Under the pieces are notes generated by a model that worked only from the letters and a program-made list of their open reading frames with translations, was not told where the DNA came from and did not search any database. The position numbers were made by a program, and so were the translations under genes. Positions 1 through 8,358 of a stretch of DNA of 58,864 nt are shown in pieces (position 1 is the stretch's first letter; each line of letters starts with the position of its first letter). The DNA is from Bacteroidales bacterium. Lineage in GTDB: Bacteria; Bacteroidota; Bacteroidia; Bacteroidales; GCA-2748055. The DNA is taken from positions 1-58,864 of the forward strand of contig JAOZQY010000017.1 in NCBI GenBank assembly GCA_029931975.1, in the 5' to 3' direction.

Positions 1-40
1 GTGGCACAATATTGTCATTAAAAGGGTAAAATGTGAACAA

Positions 41-2407
41 ATGATTCGAAATTACTTTCTTATAGCGATCCGCAACCTCTGGAGAAATAAACTGATCACC
101 TTCATAAACCTGGTGGGAATGGCCATCGGTTTCGGAGTTTTCCTAACCCTGATTTCCTTTGTCCGTGTTGATGCAAGTTTTAATCAATTCCATGAAGATA
201 TTGATCGCATGTATCTCTTGAACATCCGGCTCAATATGAATGGGTCAGAGTATACAACGGAGCGTACAGGTGGTATTTATTCCAGGGTGCTGAAAGATTT
301 ATTTCCCCAGGTCGTGAGCTCCTGCCGCTTGAGTTCACCTATGGAATTTGAATTGGGGATCCCTGTGGGGGATGATGATGATGTACCCATGAAATTCTAT
401 GATGAGAGCCAGGTGGTAATGGTGGATAGTAACTTCTTTGACTATTTTAGTTTTCCACTGCTTGAAGGGGATCCTGATCAGCTTTTTACTTCCATCGATC
501 AGATTGTGATTAGCGAAAGTCTTGCCGAAAAACTATTCGGGGAGGGGGAAGCACTAAACAGGCAGATAAAAATTGGGGAGGGAGGCTACTTCACTGTGGT
601 GGCTGTGGCAAAGGATCCCCCAGAGAATTCAACACTTCGTTTCCAGGCCCTGCTTGGCTTTCATGTTCTGGAGGAAATGGGTTATCCGCTAAATAGTTAT
701 GGAGGGACCATGTATTACAACCATTTTAAACTCATGGAAGGAACCGACCTGGCGGCACTGAACAAAGTCATCAATGAGCATGTGGAAGAAAACTTCGAGG
801 CTGATTTTGAATCCTGGTTTTTCATGGATCGCTTCGATCGGGTTTACCTGTATGGAGAAAGTAAAAATATCATCGGTTATATGTTAAACCTGATAATGGC
901 CATTATCATATTGCTCATTGCCACTATTAATTTCATTAATCTGAGTACTGCTGGTTCTTCTCTTAGAATCAAGGAGATTGCTATACGAAAAAGCAGTGGG
1001 GCCAGCAGGAGGCAACTGGTGATTCAGTTTATGAGTGAATCCTATATACTTCTGCTTCTTGCCTTCTACTTGGGTTTTTTTATAGCGGAACATCTGACAG
1101 CCAATGTCTTTCGTTCTTTTGACTTCTATGCGAAACAGGCTCCCAGAGACCTTGGATATTGGATGATGATCCTGGGGATCTATCTGCTTACCGGATTGAT
1201 GGCAGGGCTCTATCCTTCGCTGAAGATATCGGGCTTTAAGCTCCTGACGTTTTTTACCGGGAAAGGGTTCCAGACTCTGGGCTCTGGACGAAGATCCAGA
1301 AGGGTTCTGATTGTCCTGCAGTTTACCTTCTCCATTTTCTTTATCACCTTCTCCATCTTTGTTATCAGGCAATTCAACTACATGCGGGAAGCCGACCTTG
1401 GGTTCAACCGGGAGGATGTAATTTATATCAGGACCAAAGGTAAGGTTTGGGATCATTACCCCTTGATCAAAGAGGAACTGGAAAAACTTTCTTTTGTGGA
1501 AGAGGTGTGTTCGGCGTCAGACATTCCAGTAAATGTGAATTATGGGGAGATCGATTGGGGTGAGATTGACGGGGAGCGCAACAAGTTTGCCCGGGTCATC
1601 CGGACCAGTCCTGATTTCCTTTCCACCTTTGAGATCGAGCTCCTGCAGGGCGATTATTACAGTAGCGAACGTGATACTCTGAATTACGAATATGTGGTGG
1701 TGAACCGTTCCCTGGTCGATTATATGGGCTGGGAGGATCCTGTGGGCCGAGAGATGTATATGTGGGATCACAATCGAATCATTCTGGGGGTTGTGGAAGA
1801 TATCAACTTCTTTCCCTTCAACCTGGCTGCTTTTGACAATGAGGCCCTGATTTATGTGTATGAACCTGTGCGTGAATACCTCTTTGTTCGTGTGAATCCG
1901 GCTTCAACCACAAAAGAGCTACTGGCCATTGAAGAGATATTCAATAAGCACAATCCGGGTTATGAACTGGAGTATGACTTCATCAGCAATTATAACTATG
2001 CCGTCTTACAGAATTCCGATGGGATCAAGCTGATATTTAAAGTATTTTCCTTTGTCGCCATATTCATTGCTGTGATGGGGCTTATCGGTCTCTCAATATT
2101 TAATAACAGTCGTCGAACCAAGGAAGTTGGGATACGCAAGGTTCTTGGGGCCCAGACAGGCTCTGTAATCAGACTGCTTTTGTCTGAATTTATGCGCTTG
2201 GTGATTTTGTCCAATCTGGTGGCACTGCCCCTGGCTTATCTGGGATTATGGAAGCTTTTCCAGTTCTTCAGCTACTCCACTGCGCTTAAGGTGTCGATCT
2301 TTGTAATTGTTTTCATACTTTCCGTACTCTTCTCCATGGCCACGGTGATCTACCATGCCTGGAGAACGGCGCGTGCCAATCCTATTGATAGCCTCAGGTA
2401 CGAGTAA
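41..2407 (+). CDS. FtsX/MacB-type ABC transporter permease
   Basis: Inner-membrane permease subunit of an ABC transporter, 788 aa, of the two-unit type common in Bacteroidota. The N terminus has the usual lead-in (AIRNLWRNK) before a first membrane helix at about residues 18-40. A periplasmic MacB-like core domain follows (about 45-275), then three helices (about 280-410). The pattern repeats: a basic RRSRRVLIVLQF segment near 430, a second periplasmic domain, and three helices after about 670. It ends in ANPIDSLRYE, the standard C terminus of the family, so the gene is complete. The cognate ATPase is not in the window and only 40 bases precede the gene. Relatives work in lipoprotein handling, peptide efflux or stress sensing. 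The substrate here cannot be told. Confidence 0.88.
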   Translation: MIRNYFLIAIRNLWRNKLITFINLVGMAIGFGVFLTLISFVRVDASFNQFHEDIDRMYLLNIRLNMNGSEYTTERTGGIYSRVLKDLFPQVVSSCRLSSPMEFELGIPVGDDDDVPMKFYDESQVVMVDSNFFDYFSFPLLEGDPDQLFTSIDQIVISESLAEKLFGEGEALNRQIKIGEGGYFTVVAVAKDPPENSTLRFQALLGFHVLEEMGYPLNSYGGTMYYNHFKLMEGTDLAALNKVINEHVEENFEADFESWFFMDRFDRVYLYGESKNIIGYMLNLIMAIIILLIATINFINLSTAGSSLRIKEIAIRKSSGASRRQLVIQFMSESYILLLLAFYLGFFIAEHLTANVFRSFDFYAKQAPRDLGYWMMILGIYLLTGLMAGLYPSLKISGFKLLTFFTGKGFQTLGSGRRSRRVLIVLQFTFSIFFITFSIFVIRQFNYMREADLGFNREDVIYIRTKGKVWDHYPLIKEELEKLSFVEEVCSASDIPVNVNYGEIDWGEIDGERNKFARVIRTSPDFLSTFEIELLQGDYYSSERDTLNYEYVVVNRSLVDYMGWEDPVGREMYMWDHNRIILGVVEDINFFPFNLAAFDNEALIYVYEPVREYLFVRVNPASTTKELLAIEEIFNKHNPGYELEYDFISNYNYAVLQNSDGIKLIFKVFSFVAIFIAVMGLIGLSIFNNSRRTKEVGIRKVLGAQTGSVIRLLLSEFMRLVILSNLVALPLAYLGLWKLFQFFSYSTALKVSIFVIVFILSVLFSMATVIYHAWRTARANPIDSLRYE

Positions 2408-2417
2408 ATCTCTTGAT

Positions 2418-2442
2418 CCGGGGCCCGGTTAAAGGGCCCCGG
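2418..2442. terminator. Perfect hairpin between convergent genes
   Basis: A perfect 9-bp GC-rich inverted repeat (CCGGGGCCC / GGGCCCCGG) with a 7-base loop GGTTAAA lies between the stop codons of the permease (plus) and dodecin (minus) genes. There is no clear T tract on either side, so it is a terminator-like or mRNA-stabilising hairpin rather than a textbook intrinsic terminator. Its place between convergent genes supports a bidirectional role. Confidence 0.6.
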
Positions 2443-2452
2443 AAAATCCAAT

Positions 2453-2662
2453 TTAAGCTTCGTATTTAAAGGAGAGTTTAAGTTTGGTCCGGTAGAATTC
2501 GATTTCCCCGTCCTTTAGGTGGATGTCCTGGGCCAATACTTCCGCAATGCGTAGGTCCCTTAGGGATTTTGATGCTTTGGTGATGGCCTTTTTGGCGGCA
2601 TCTTCCCATGATACTGTGCTGGAGCCAACCAGCTCAATGATTTTGTAAACGCTGTCTGACAT
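2453..2662 (-). CDS. Dodecin family flavin-binding protein
   Basis: Small 69-aa protein of the dodecin family, cytoplasmic dodecamers that store or buffer flavins. The sequence runs MSDSVYKIIELVGSS, then SWEDAAKKAITKAS, then a C-terminal strand with FYRTKLKLSFKYE. This is the beta-alpha-beta-beta pattern and length of dodecins. The usual flavin-stacking Trp is represented by the Trp in the VSWEDA motif. It is a single gene, convergent with the permease and divergent from the nikR-lar operon. No link to nickel metabolism is visible. Confidence 0.88.
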   Translation of the reverse strand: MSDSVYKIIELVGSSTVSWEDAAKKAITKASKSLRDLRIAEVLAQDIHLKDGEIEFYRTKLKLSFKYEA

Positions 2663-2790
2663 GATGCTTAAGTATTATGATTCATTGTAAGTTACAACCT
2701 CAAAAAGATAAAGTCAAGAAATACTTCTGAGCTTTGGTAATATTCCTTATCTTGCCATCAATTAACACCATATTTTAAAAAGGTAACACG

Positions 2791-3192
2791 ATGTCTGTAG
2801 TACGTTTCGGGGTATCATTTGAGAAGAAGGTGCTGGATGCTCTGGATGAATATGTTCTGGAGAACAAGTTTTCCAACCGTTCCCAGGCGCTCAGACAGCT
2901 GGTAAATAAACATATAGTGGAGAAGAAATGGCTCTGCAATAATTGGGTGGCAGGGACAGTTACTCTGGTTTATGATCATCACAGGCGCGATATTGCAAAC
3001 CATCTGGGTGAGATTCAGTTGCAATTTACCGAAGAAATCCTGTCGGTGCAGCGATTTACTTTGAATGAACATAACAGCATGGAGGTAATTGCGCTGAACG
3101 GAATTTCAGCCAGGCTCACCAAACTGGCAGATGAATTAATTTCCCTCAAGGGAATACAGCATGGGAAACTAACAATGAGCAGATTCGACTAA
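2791..3192 (+). CDS. nikR: NikR-like ribbon-helix-helix regulator lacking the nickel ligands
   Basis: 133-aa homologue of the nickel-responsive repressor NikR. Residues 1-45 form the ribbon-helix-helix DNA-binding domain (RFGVSFEKKVLDALD, NRSQALRQLV). Residues 52-133 form the ACT-like regulatory domain, with family landmarks VYDHHRRD (60-67), EHN (93-95), and LKGI...GKLT near the end. From the remembered E. coli and H. pylori NikR sequences, the four square-planar nickel ligands (His, His, His, Cys) fall on Leu77, Arg88, Thr90 and Ser96, so none is kept. It is the first gene of the lar operon; its stop is one base from the larE start, so it probably autoregulates cofactor synthesis. What it senses is unknown: perhaps nickel through other residues, another metal, or a small molecule. 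Confidence 0.85.
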   Translation: MSVVRFGVSFEKKVLDALDEYVLENKFSNRSQALRQLVNKHIVEKKWLCNNWVAGTVTLVYDHHRRDIANHLGEIQLQFTEEILSVQRFTLNEHNSMEVIALNGISARLTKLADELISLKGIQHGKLTMSRFD

Positions 3193-3193
3193 G

Positions 3194-4006
3194 ATGAAAA
3201 AAGAGACAAAAATTAAGCTGGGTATACTGGAAAGGTGGTTTGATGAACGAGCCGGGTCGATCGTTGCATTTTCGGGGGGGGTCGATTCTTCCCTGTTGCT
3301 TTACCTGGCCAGGAAATGGCAGGGAAGAGAGCGGGCCATCGGGGTGATTTCCAAATCGGAAAGCCTGAAAACAAAAGACTTTGAATTTGCCCAATCGTTC
3401 AGCAAGCTTTACGATATCCATATGGAAGTGATCGAGACCCGGGAGCTGGATGATGCGCGTTACAACACCAACCCCATCGACCGGTGTTACTTTTGTAAGG
3501 ACCATCTCTATGGCGATCTTCAGGTGATTCGGAGCAGGTATCCGGGATTTGAAGTATTAAACGGAACCAATAACGACGATTACACCGATTACCGCCCGGG
3601 AATGAAAGCAGCCGACAAATATAATGTGTTTGCTCCGCTGGCACTATGCAGAATAACAAAGACGGAAATCAGGGAGATGGCGCAGCACTTCGGACTGCCA
3701 AACTGGGACAAGCCGGCCAGTCCCTGTCTCAGCTCCCGAATACCCTACACCCATTCCATCACAAAGAGGAAGTTGGTGGAAATAGAGGCGGCCGAGGATC
3801 TGCTTAACAGTTTTGGATTCGAGGATGTAAGGGTGCGACACTATGGTGATCATGGCAGGGTTGAAGTTCCCAGGGAGGAGATTCCCAGGCTGATGGAGAT
3901 GAAAGATTCAGTGGTGGAGAAGATCCGCGAAATCGGTTTTCCGGAGGTGGTGATCGACGAAGAAGGAATGGTTAGTGGCAAATTGAACAGAGCAATAGGA
4001 AAATAG
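3194..4006 (+). CDS. larE: LarE, sulfur transferase for NPN cofactor synthesis
   Basis: 270-aa PP-loop ATP pyrophosphatase that adenylates the pyridinium dicarboxylate mononucleotide made by LarB and supplies sulfur to both carboxylates. The PP-loop SGGVDSS is at residues 27-33. Three cysteines stand out: Cys98 and Cys101 in RCYFCK, and Cys178 in KPASPCLSSRIPY, the position of the sacrificial cysteine of Lactiplantibacillus LarE. The extra pair suggests the cluster-bearing type reported for Thermotoga LarE, which may act catalytically rather than sacrificing a cysteine; that is inference. Second gene of the lar operon, followed after 12 bases by larC. Confidence 0.93.
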   Translation: MKKETKIKLGILERWFDERAGSIVAFSGGVDSSLLLYLARKWQGRERAIGVISKSESLKTKDFEFAQSFSKLYDIHMEVIETRELDDARYNTNPIDRCYFCKDHLYGDLQVIRSRYPGFEVLNGTNNDDYTDYRPGMKAADKYNVFAPLALCRITKTEIREMAQHFGLPNWDKPASPCLSSRIPYTHSITKRKLVEIEAAEDLLNSFGFEDVRVRHYGDHGRVEVPREEIPRLMEMKDSVVEKIREIGFPEVVIDEEGMVSGKLNRAIGK

Positions 4007-4018
4007 CATAAAAATAGC

Positions 4019-5194
4019 ATGAAAAAGATATTGTATTACGATTGTTTTGCAGGGATCAGCGGTGATATGAACCTGGGGGCCCTGGTGGACCTGGGGGTTC
4101 CCGTGGAGCACCTGGAAAAGGAATTGAGTAAACTGAATATTGAGGGTTTCCGTCTGGAGCTAGAGTCCGATATGCGTAAGGGGATCAGTGGGACGAAGAT
4201 TACTGTTGTGATTGAAAACCCCGAAAATGAGAAACACAGGCATTTGCGTCATATAGAAGAGCTGGTCAACAATAGTACCCTTTCTGATCCCATTAAGGAG
4301 AAATCCCTGGCCATTTTTATGAAGGTTGCTGAGGCCGAAGCTAAGGTGCACAATATTGACATTCAAAAGGTCCATTTTCACGAGGTGGGAGCGCTTGACT
4401 CCATTGCCGATATTGTGGGTGCAGCTATCTGCCAGGAGTACCTGGAGGTGGATGAAATTCATGCCTCACCGGTTCAGCTGGGTGGTGGTTTTGTAAAATG
4501 TGCGCATGGGACCATGCCGGTTCCTGCACCGGCCACTGCTGAGATTGTACGGGATCTGCCAGTGAAGACCGGACTCGTGGACTATGAGGCAACTACACCT
4601 ACAGGAGCGGCCATTCTGGCTGCTACCGTGGACAAGTTCTGTGTAGCCATGGAGCTGGTGATCAAAAAAACCGGCTATGGCATCGGTCAGCGTGATGGGG
4701 AAATTCCCAATATATTGAGGGTATATCTGGCTGAGGATTCAGCTCAGCATACGGAAGACCTGAGCGTGGAGGAGGCTATCATGCTGGAGTGTAATATGGA
4801 TGATATGAACCCGGAATGGTATTCCCATATAAACGAAATCCTGTTTGATGCCGGAGCGGCTGATGTATTTATGATACCCATCATCATGAAAAAGTCAAGG
4901 CCCGGTCATATGTTAGGTGTATTGTGCAGGCAGGATACCGTTGCAATGATGAAGGAAATTCTTTTTAGAGAGAGCTCCAGTATCGGGCTAAGGGAATATA
5001 CCATCAGAAAAAACGTACTCCGAAGGGAGATGGTGAAAGTGAAGTTAAAGTATGGTGAAATTGAAGTGAAGCGTAGTTATTACGGGGGAAAGGTGGTGAA
5101 TGAGAAGCCGGAGTTTGAACAGCTTCGCAGATTGGCAATGGAGAATGGTGTAACTCTGGAGGAGATCCGGAAAGAGGTCTATAAACAACTGTAA
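4019..5194 (+). CDS. larC: LarC, nickel insertion enzyme for NPN cofactor
   Basis: 391-aa CTP-dependent cyclometallase that inserts nickel into the bis-thiocarboxylate pincer. It starts MKKILYYDCFAGISGDM, the family signature, with HFHEVGALDSIADIVGA near residue 120 and a C-terminal domain containing NMDDMNPEWY and MKKSRPGHMLGVLC. Unlike the Lactiplantibacillus gene, which is split into larC1 and larC2 and needs a programmed frameshift, this one is a single uninterrupted frame. Its TAA stop shares one base with the larB start (TAATG), so the two are translationally coupled. Confidence 0.94.
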   Translation: MKKILYYDCFAGISGDMNLGALVDLGVPVEHLEKELSKLNIEGFRLELESDMRKGISGTKITVVIENPENEKHRHLRHIEELVNNSTLSDPIKEKSLAIFMKVAEAEAKVHNIDIQKVHFHEVGALDSIADIVGAAICQEYLEVDEIHASPVQLGGGFVKCAHGTMPVPAPATAEIVRDLPVKTGLVDYEATTPTGAAILAATVDKFCVAMELVIKKTGYGIGQRDGEIPNILRVYLAEDSAQHTEDLSVEEAIMLECNMDDMNPEWYSHINEILFDAGAADVFMIPIIMKKSRPGHMLGVLCRQDTVAMMKEILFRESSSIGLREYTIRKNVLRREMVKVKLKYGEIEVKRSYYGGKVVNEKPEFEQLRRLAMENGVTLEEIRKEVYKQL

Positions 5195-5940
5195 TGGATA
5201 AAGCGGAAATTATCAGACTCCTGGAGCAGTATATCAGGGGAGAATTGAAACAGGACGAGACCGCAGAAAAGCTTTCTTCCCTGGGACTGGAAGAGATGGG
5301 ATTTGCGACCCTGGATACGGATCGGTACCGGCGGACAGGGATTCCGGAGGTGATTTATTCTGAGGGGAAGACAGCACAGCAGCTGGCAGATATAGCCGGT
5401 CGTTTTTATGAACGTGGGATTCCCGTACTGGCCACCAGGGCCACCAGGGAGAAGTATGAGGCAGTACTGAAGCAGGTGCCCGGAGCAATCTACCACGACC
5501 TGGCCAGGACCATTGTTTACCGGGCCGAAAAAGCTCAGCCTGCAGAAAAATATATTGCCGTGGTATCGGCAGGAACTTCAGATATGCCTGTTTCGGAGGA
5601 AGCTGCTGTAACAGCCGAATTTCTGGGAAGCCGGGTGGAACGCATCTACGATGTGGGAGTGGCTGGCATCCATCGTTTATTTAACAGGATAGATCTGATC
5701 CGGAATGCCTCCGTGGTGATTGTAGTGGCCGGTATGGAAGGAGCACTGGCCAGTGTGATCGGGGGACTTGTTAGTAGTCCGGTGATCGGGGTGCCCTGCA
5801 GTGCTGGATACGGGGCCAATTTCGGTGGGATTTCAGCCTTGCTTGCCATGCTTAACAGTTGTGCCGCCGGGGTCAGTGTGGTGAATATTGATAATGGTTT
5901 TGGTGCGGCCTGTCAGGCCCACCTTATTGCAAAAAAATGA
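5194..5940 (+). CDS. larB: LarB, pyridinium-3,5-biscarboxylate mononucleotide synthase
   Basis: 248-aa enzyme that carboxylates and hydrolyses nicotinate adenine dinucleotide, the first step of NPN cofactor synthesis. The C-terminal half (about 120-248) is an AIR-carboxylase-like (PurE) domain: VVSAGTSDMPVSEEA, VERIYDVGVAGIHR, VVAGMEGALASVIGGL and VIGVPCSAGYG. The N-terminal helical part contains ATLDTDRYRRTGIPEVIYSEGK. The length is usual for the family. Order in this operon is larE-larC-larB, and the gene overlaps larC by one base. Confidence 0.94.
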   Translation: MDKAEIIRLLEQYIRGELKQDETAEKLSSLGLEEMGFATLDTDRYRRTGIPEVIYSEGKTAQQLADIAGRFYERGIPVLATRATREKYEAVLKQVPGAIYHDLARTIVYRAEKAQPAEKYIAVVSAGTSDMPVSEEAAVTAEFLGSRVERIYDVGVAGIHRLFNRIDLIRNASVVIVVAGMEGALASVIGGLVSSPVIGVPCSAGYGANFGGISALLAMLNSCAAGVSVVNIDNGFGAACQAHLIAKK

Positions 5941-5975
5941 AGACTTCTGTACTGTAAAAAAGCTATGTGCATATT

Positions 5976-6683
5976 ATGAATGAAATGTTGGTCTTACTGA
6001 TGTCGGCCGGAACAATTGGGGTGATCCATACCCTGCTTGGTCCCGACCACTATCTCCCTTTTATTGTCCTGAGCAGGGCCCGTAACTGGACCCGCACCCG
6101 CACCCTCTGGATCACCTTTATCTCCGGAGTGGGGCATGTGACAGGGTCGGTGATCCTGGGAATGATCGGGATTGCCATGGGCATCAGCCTGAGCAAGATT
6201 GAAGCCATTGAATCGAGTCGTGGAAGTTTGGTGGGATGGATGCTTATTGCTTTTGGCTTGCTCTATACTGGCTATGGAATATATAAGTATTTCAAAAAGG
6301 GTGCACATATGCACTTACCAGCCTTCCTGCGTCCCAAATCCATTCGTCACAGCGATCTTCATCTCCATGAAGGAGATCTAAAAGAGGAGGAGGATGCAGG
6401 CCGGTTGACACCCTGGATACTCTTCCTGATTTTTGTCTTTGGGCCCTGCGAGGTGCTGATTCCCATGTTGGTGTACCCGGCTGCGAATCATAGCGGATTG
6501 GGTGTTTTTTTGGTAGCGCTGGTCTTCGGGATTGCCACTGTGGGAACCATGTTGCTTGTGGTCATGCTTGGCTACAAAGGACTCTCGCTGGTGAGGTTCA
6601 AAGGCAGGGAACACCAGTTGCATTTGTTCGCCGGACTTGTTATCCTGGCTGCCGGGGCAGGAATGCAGTTTATGGGATTGTAA
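5976..6683 (+). CDS. UreH/NicO-type nickel permease of the lar operon
   Basis: About 235-aa inner-membrane protein with six or so helices. The first helix carries HTLLGPDHYLP, the H-x4-[GA]PDH signature of UreH-type nickel transporters. A second conserved segment is SGVGHVTGS, and a third is FGPCEVLIPM. A His-rich cytoplasmic loop (MHLPAF, RHSDLHLHEGD) lies in the middle, as in many nickel and cobalt permeases. It ends 35 bases after larB with the same orientation, so it very likely supplies nickel to LarC. A GTG at 5967 could add three residues; the ATG at 5976 is preferred. Transport direction (import rather than efflux) is inferred from context. Confidence 0.8.
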   Translation: MNEMLVLLMSAGTIGVIHTLLGPDHYLPFIVLSRARNWTRTRTLWITFISGVGHVTGSVILGMIGIAMGISLSKIEAIESSRGSLVGWMLIAFGLLYTGYGIYKYFKKGAHMHLPAFLRPKSIRHSDLHLHEGDLKEEEDAGRLTPWILFLIFVFGPCEVLIPMLVYPAANHSGLGVFLVALVFGIATVGTMLLVVMLGYKGLSLVRFKGREHQLHLFAGLVILAAGAGMQFMGL

Positions 6684-6721
6684 GAACTTGCCGGTTAATC
6701 AATTGATTCTGTATACCTTGA

Positions 6722-8356
6722 TCATTCCCTAACGCATCTTGCAGAGCTAGTATTGGGACGGTTCCCTTCCCAACGTTCGATTCCGCCGTGACCGGTTACC
6801 AGCATCCTGTAGATTGCTAAGCCTTCACCGGGGACTGAGGAGGTCCAGAATACCGTAAAGTCTCCCAAGCCTTGAGAAGTCCCGCTTTCCGGAAAGATCA
6901 TACCGCTGGGCCAGGCTGAGAAATTGGTGGAGTTGGTGGCCAGGGCATTGGGTTCATTCCAGGGGGGGGATTCGGCCAGTTTGAGCATCCCTCCTTCATC
7001 ATCGCCCCGCTGGTTCAAATAGTCCAGTTCTTCTGCCGGAACTCCCAGAAACTCCTTCATGACCATCCACTTCTCATCGGAAGCAATGTGCCATCCTTCG
7101 GGACAGACCCCCTGTGTGGGCTCCAGGGAATACTGCATCATCTCATCCCAGGTATACAAGCCTCCATAGCTGTTACAGTTTGAGGGATTGTCATCATAGC
7201 AGAATTTCTCAATTTTTCCATTGTCCCGCTGATCTCCTTCAATGGTCATGAATGTGCCCACATTCAGGTTTTCTGCCATCCAGCACTGACCACCAATCTG
7301 CACGGTGGCATATTCCTGTTGGTCCCTTGGATCGACCAGAAGCTCCCCACAGCTGCAAAGAGTCCTCAGTCGCATGGGTTCACCATACCCCACCCCTTCC
7401 TCATTGACAGCATAGGCCCTGATGAAGTATACCGTGTAGTGCGTAAATCCGGAAATTGTTGTGGAATATACGTCTGTGCCGGAGTCAATTCTTTTGAGAA
7501 CGCCATTTTCCACGGTGGGGACTTCATTATCGATCTCACCGAGTAGCACACCTTTTTCTATGATAGCTGAGCTGCCTGTATTGGAGATATATCCCCCAAA
7601 TTCAAGACTCGTAACACCTACAGTTATTAAGTGAGTCTCAACGGTAGGCATCTCTTTAAACCTGGTTGTAAACTCCAGATCCTCTCCATATCCGGTTCCT
7701 TGTTCGTTGGTGGCATAGGCTCTAGCATAATACTTTGTCCCCATCTGCAGTTCATCCAGTATTCCATTGAATTCTCCTAAACCAGCACCAGAGGCGGTAT
7801 GCTCACCCGAGATAACTGGACCTGGATTCTGTCCCCAGCAGATTCCTCTCTCTGTGACAGCAGAACTCCCATCTGAAATAACACTTCCAGAAATTCCTGC
7901 TTCGTGCAAAGTTACAAAAAGGGTGTCAAGGCTTACTACGACAGGAATTTCTGCTACCAGGGTTGTGAATTCAAGAGATTCCGCACTGTATTCCTGCTCA
8001 CCAACATCAATGTAAGTCCATACATAATATGCGGATGACGGTTCAAGATCCAGAAGGGTTCCGCTTACCTGGCCGGTCTTATTTGTCTTGCCCAGAGAGA
8101 CTTTGTTTCCGGGATTTATTTCCTGTCCTTCCAGGACCCAGCGAAAGCCATGGTCCAGAACCTTTTTTCCCCCAAGGTCGATAAGGGGTGTTATAAACTC
8201 GACCTCAGGTGGGTCAAGGTCCGGAATCTCTTTGACTTTAACCACCGGGAGGTTGCTGATTTTTAATCCGGCTTTTACACTTTTCACTTCCTGAGCACTG
8301 ATAGCCGTGCAGGAAAGTATTAAGATGCCTATGAGTATGAAGCAGGATTGTCTCAT
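6722..8356 (-). CDS. Secreted protein with Fn3-like repeats and a FISUMP domain
   Basis: 544-aa exported protein. Residues 1-22 form a signal peptide (ILILSCTAISAQ). Three or four fibronectin-III-like repeats follow (about 45-330), each with the pattern ITERGICWG...AYATNEQGTGYGEDLEFTT. The C-terminal part (about 335-544) is a Fibrobacter succinogenes major paralogous (FISUMP) domain: QCWMAENLNVGT, CPEGWHIASDEKW and FWTSS...RCVRE at the end. FISUMP proteins are cell-surface proteins of unknown function, abundant in Bacteroidota and Fibrobacter. Two bases separate its start from the stop of the interrupted gene upstream, so they formed one operon. Confidence 0.82.
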   Translation of the reverse strand: MRQSCFILIGILILSCTAISAQEVKSVKAGLKISNLPVVKVKEIPDLDPPEVEFITPLIDLGGKKVLDHGFRWVLEGQEINPGNKVSLGKTNKTGQVSGTLLDLEPSSAYYVWTYIDVGEQEYSAESLEFTTLVAEIPVVVSLDTLFVTLHEAGISGSVISDGSSAVTERGICWGQNPGPVISGEHTASGAGLGEFNGILDELQMGTKYYARAYATNEQGTGYGEDLEFTTRFKEMPTVETHLITVGVTSLEFGGYISNTGSSAIIEKGVLLGEIDNEVPTVENGVLKRIDSGTDVYSTTISGFTHYTVYFIRAYAVNEEGVGYGEPMRLRTLCSCGELLVDPRDQQEYATVQIGGQCWMAENLNVGTFMTIEGDQRDNGKIEKFCYDDNPSNCNSYGGLYTWDEMMQYSLEPTQGVCPEGWHIASDEKWMVMKEFLGVPAEELDYLNQRGDDEGGMLKLAESPPWNEPNALATNSTNFSAWPSGMIFPESGTSQGLGDFTVFWTSSVPGEGLAIYRMLVTGHGGIERWEGNRPNTSSARCVRE

Positions 8357-8358
8357 GG

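Noticed and set aside
884-1456. Long minus-strand open frame inside the permease gene
   Set aside because: Composition and lack of any family features mark it as an antisense shadow of the real plus-strand gene. The same applies to many other antisense frames in the window.
2686-2696. TGTAA-G-TTACA palindrome in the nikR/dodecin spacer as an operator
   Set aside because: It is a perfect short dyad, but only 5 bp per arm and unlike the known NikR GTATGA-N16-TCATAC site; one such dyad in AT-rich spacer is expected by chance. Kept only as a place to footprint.
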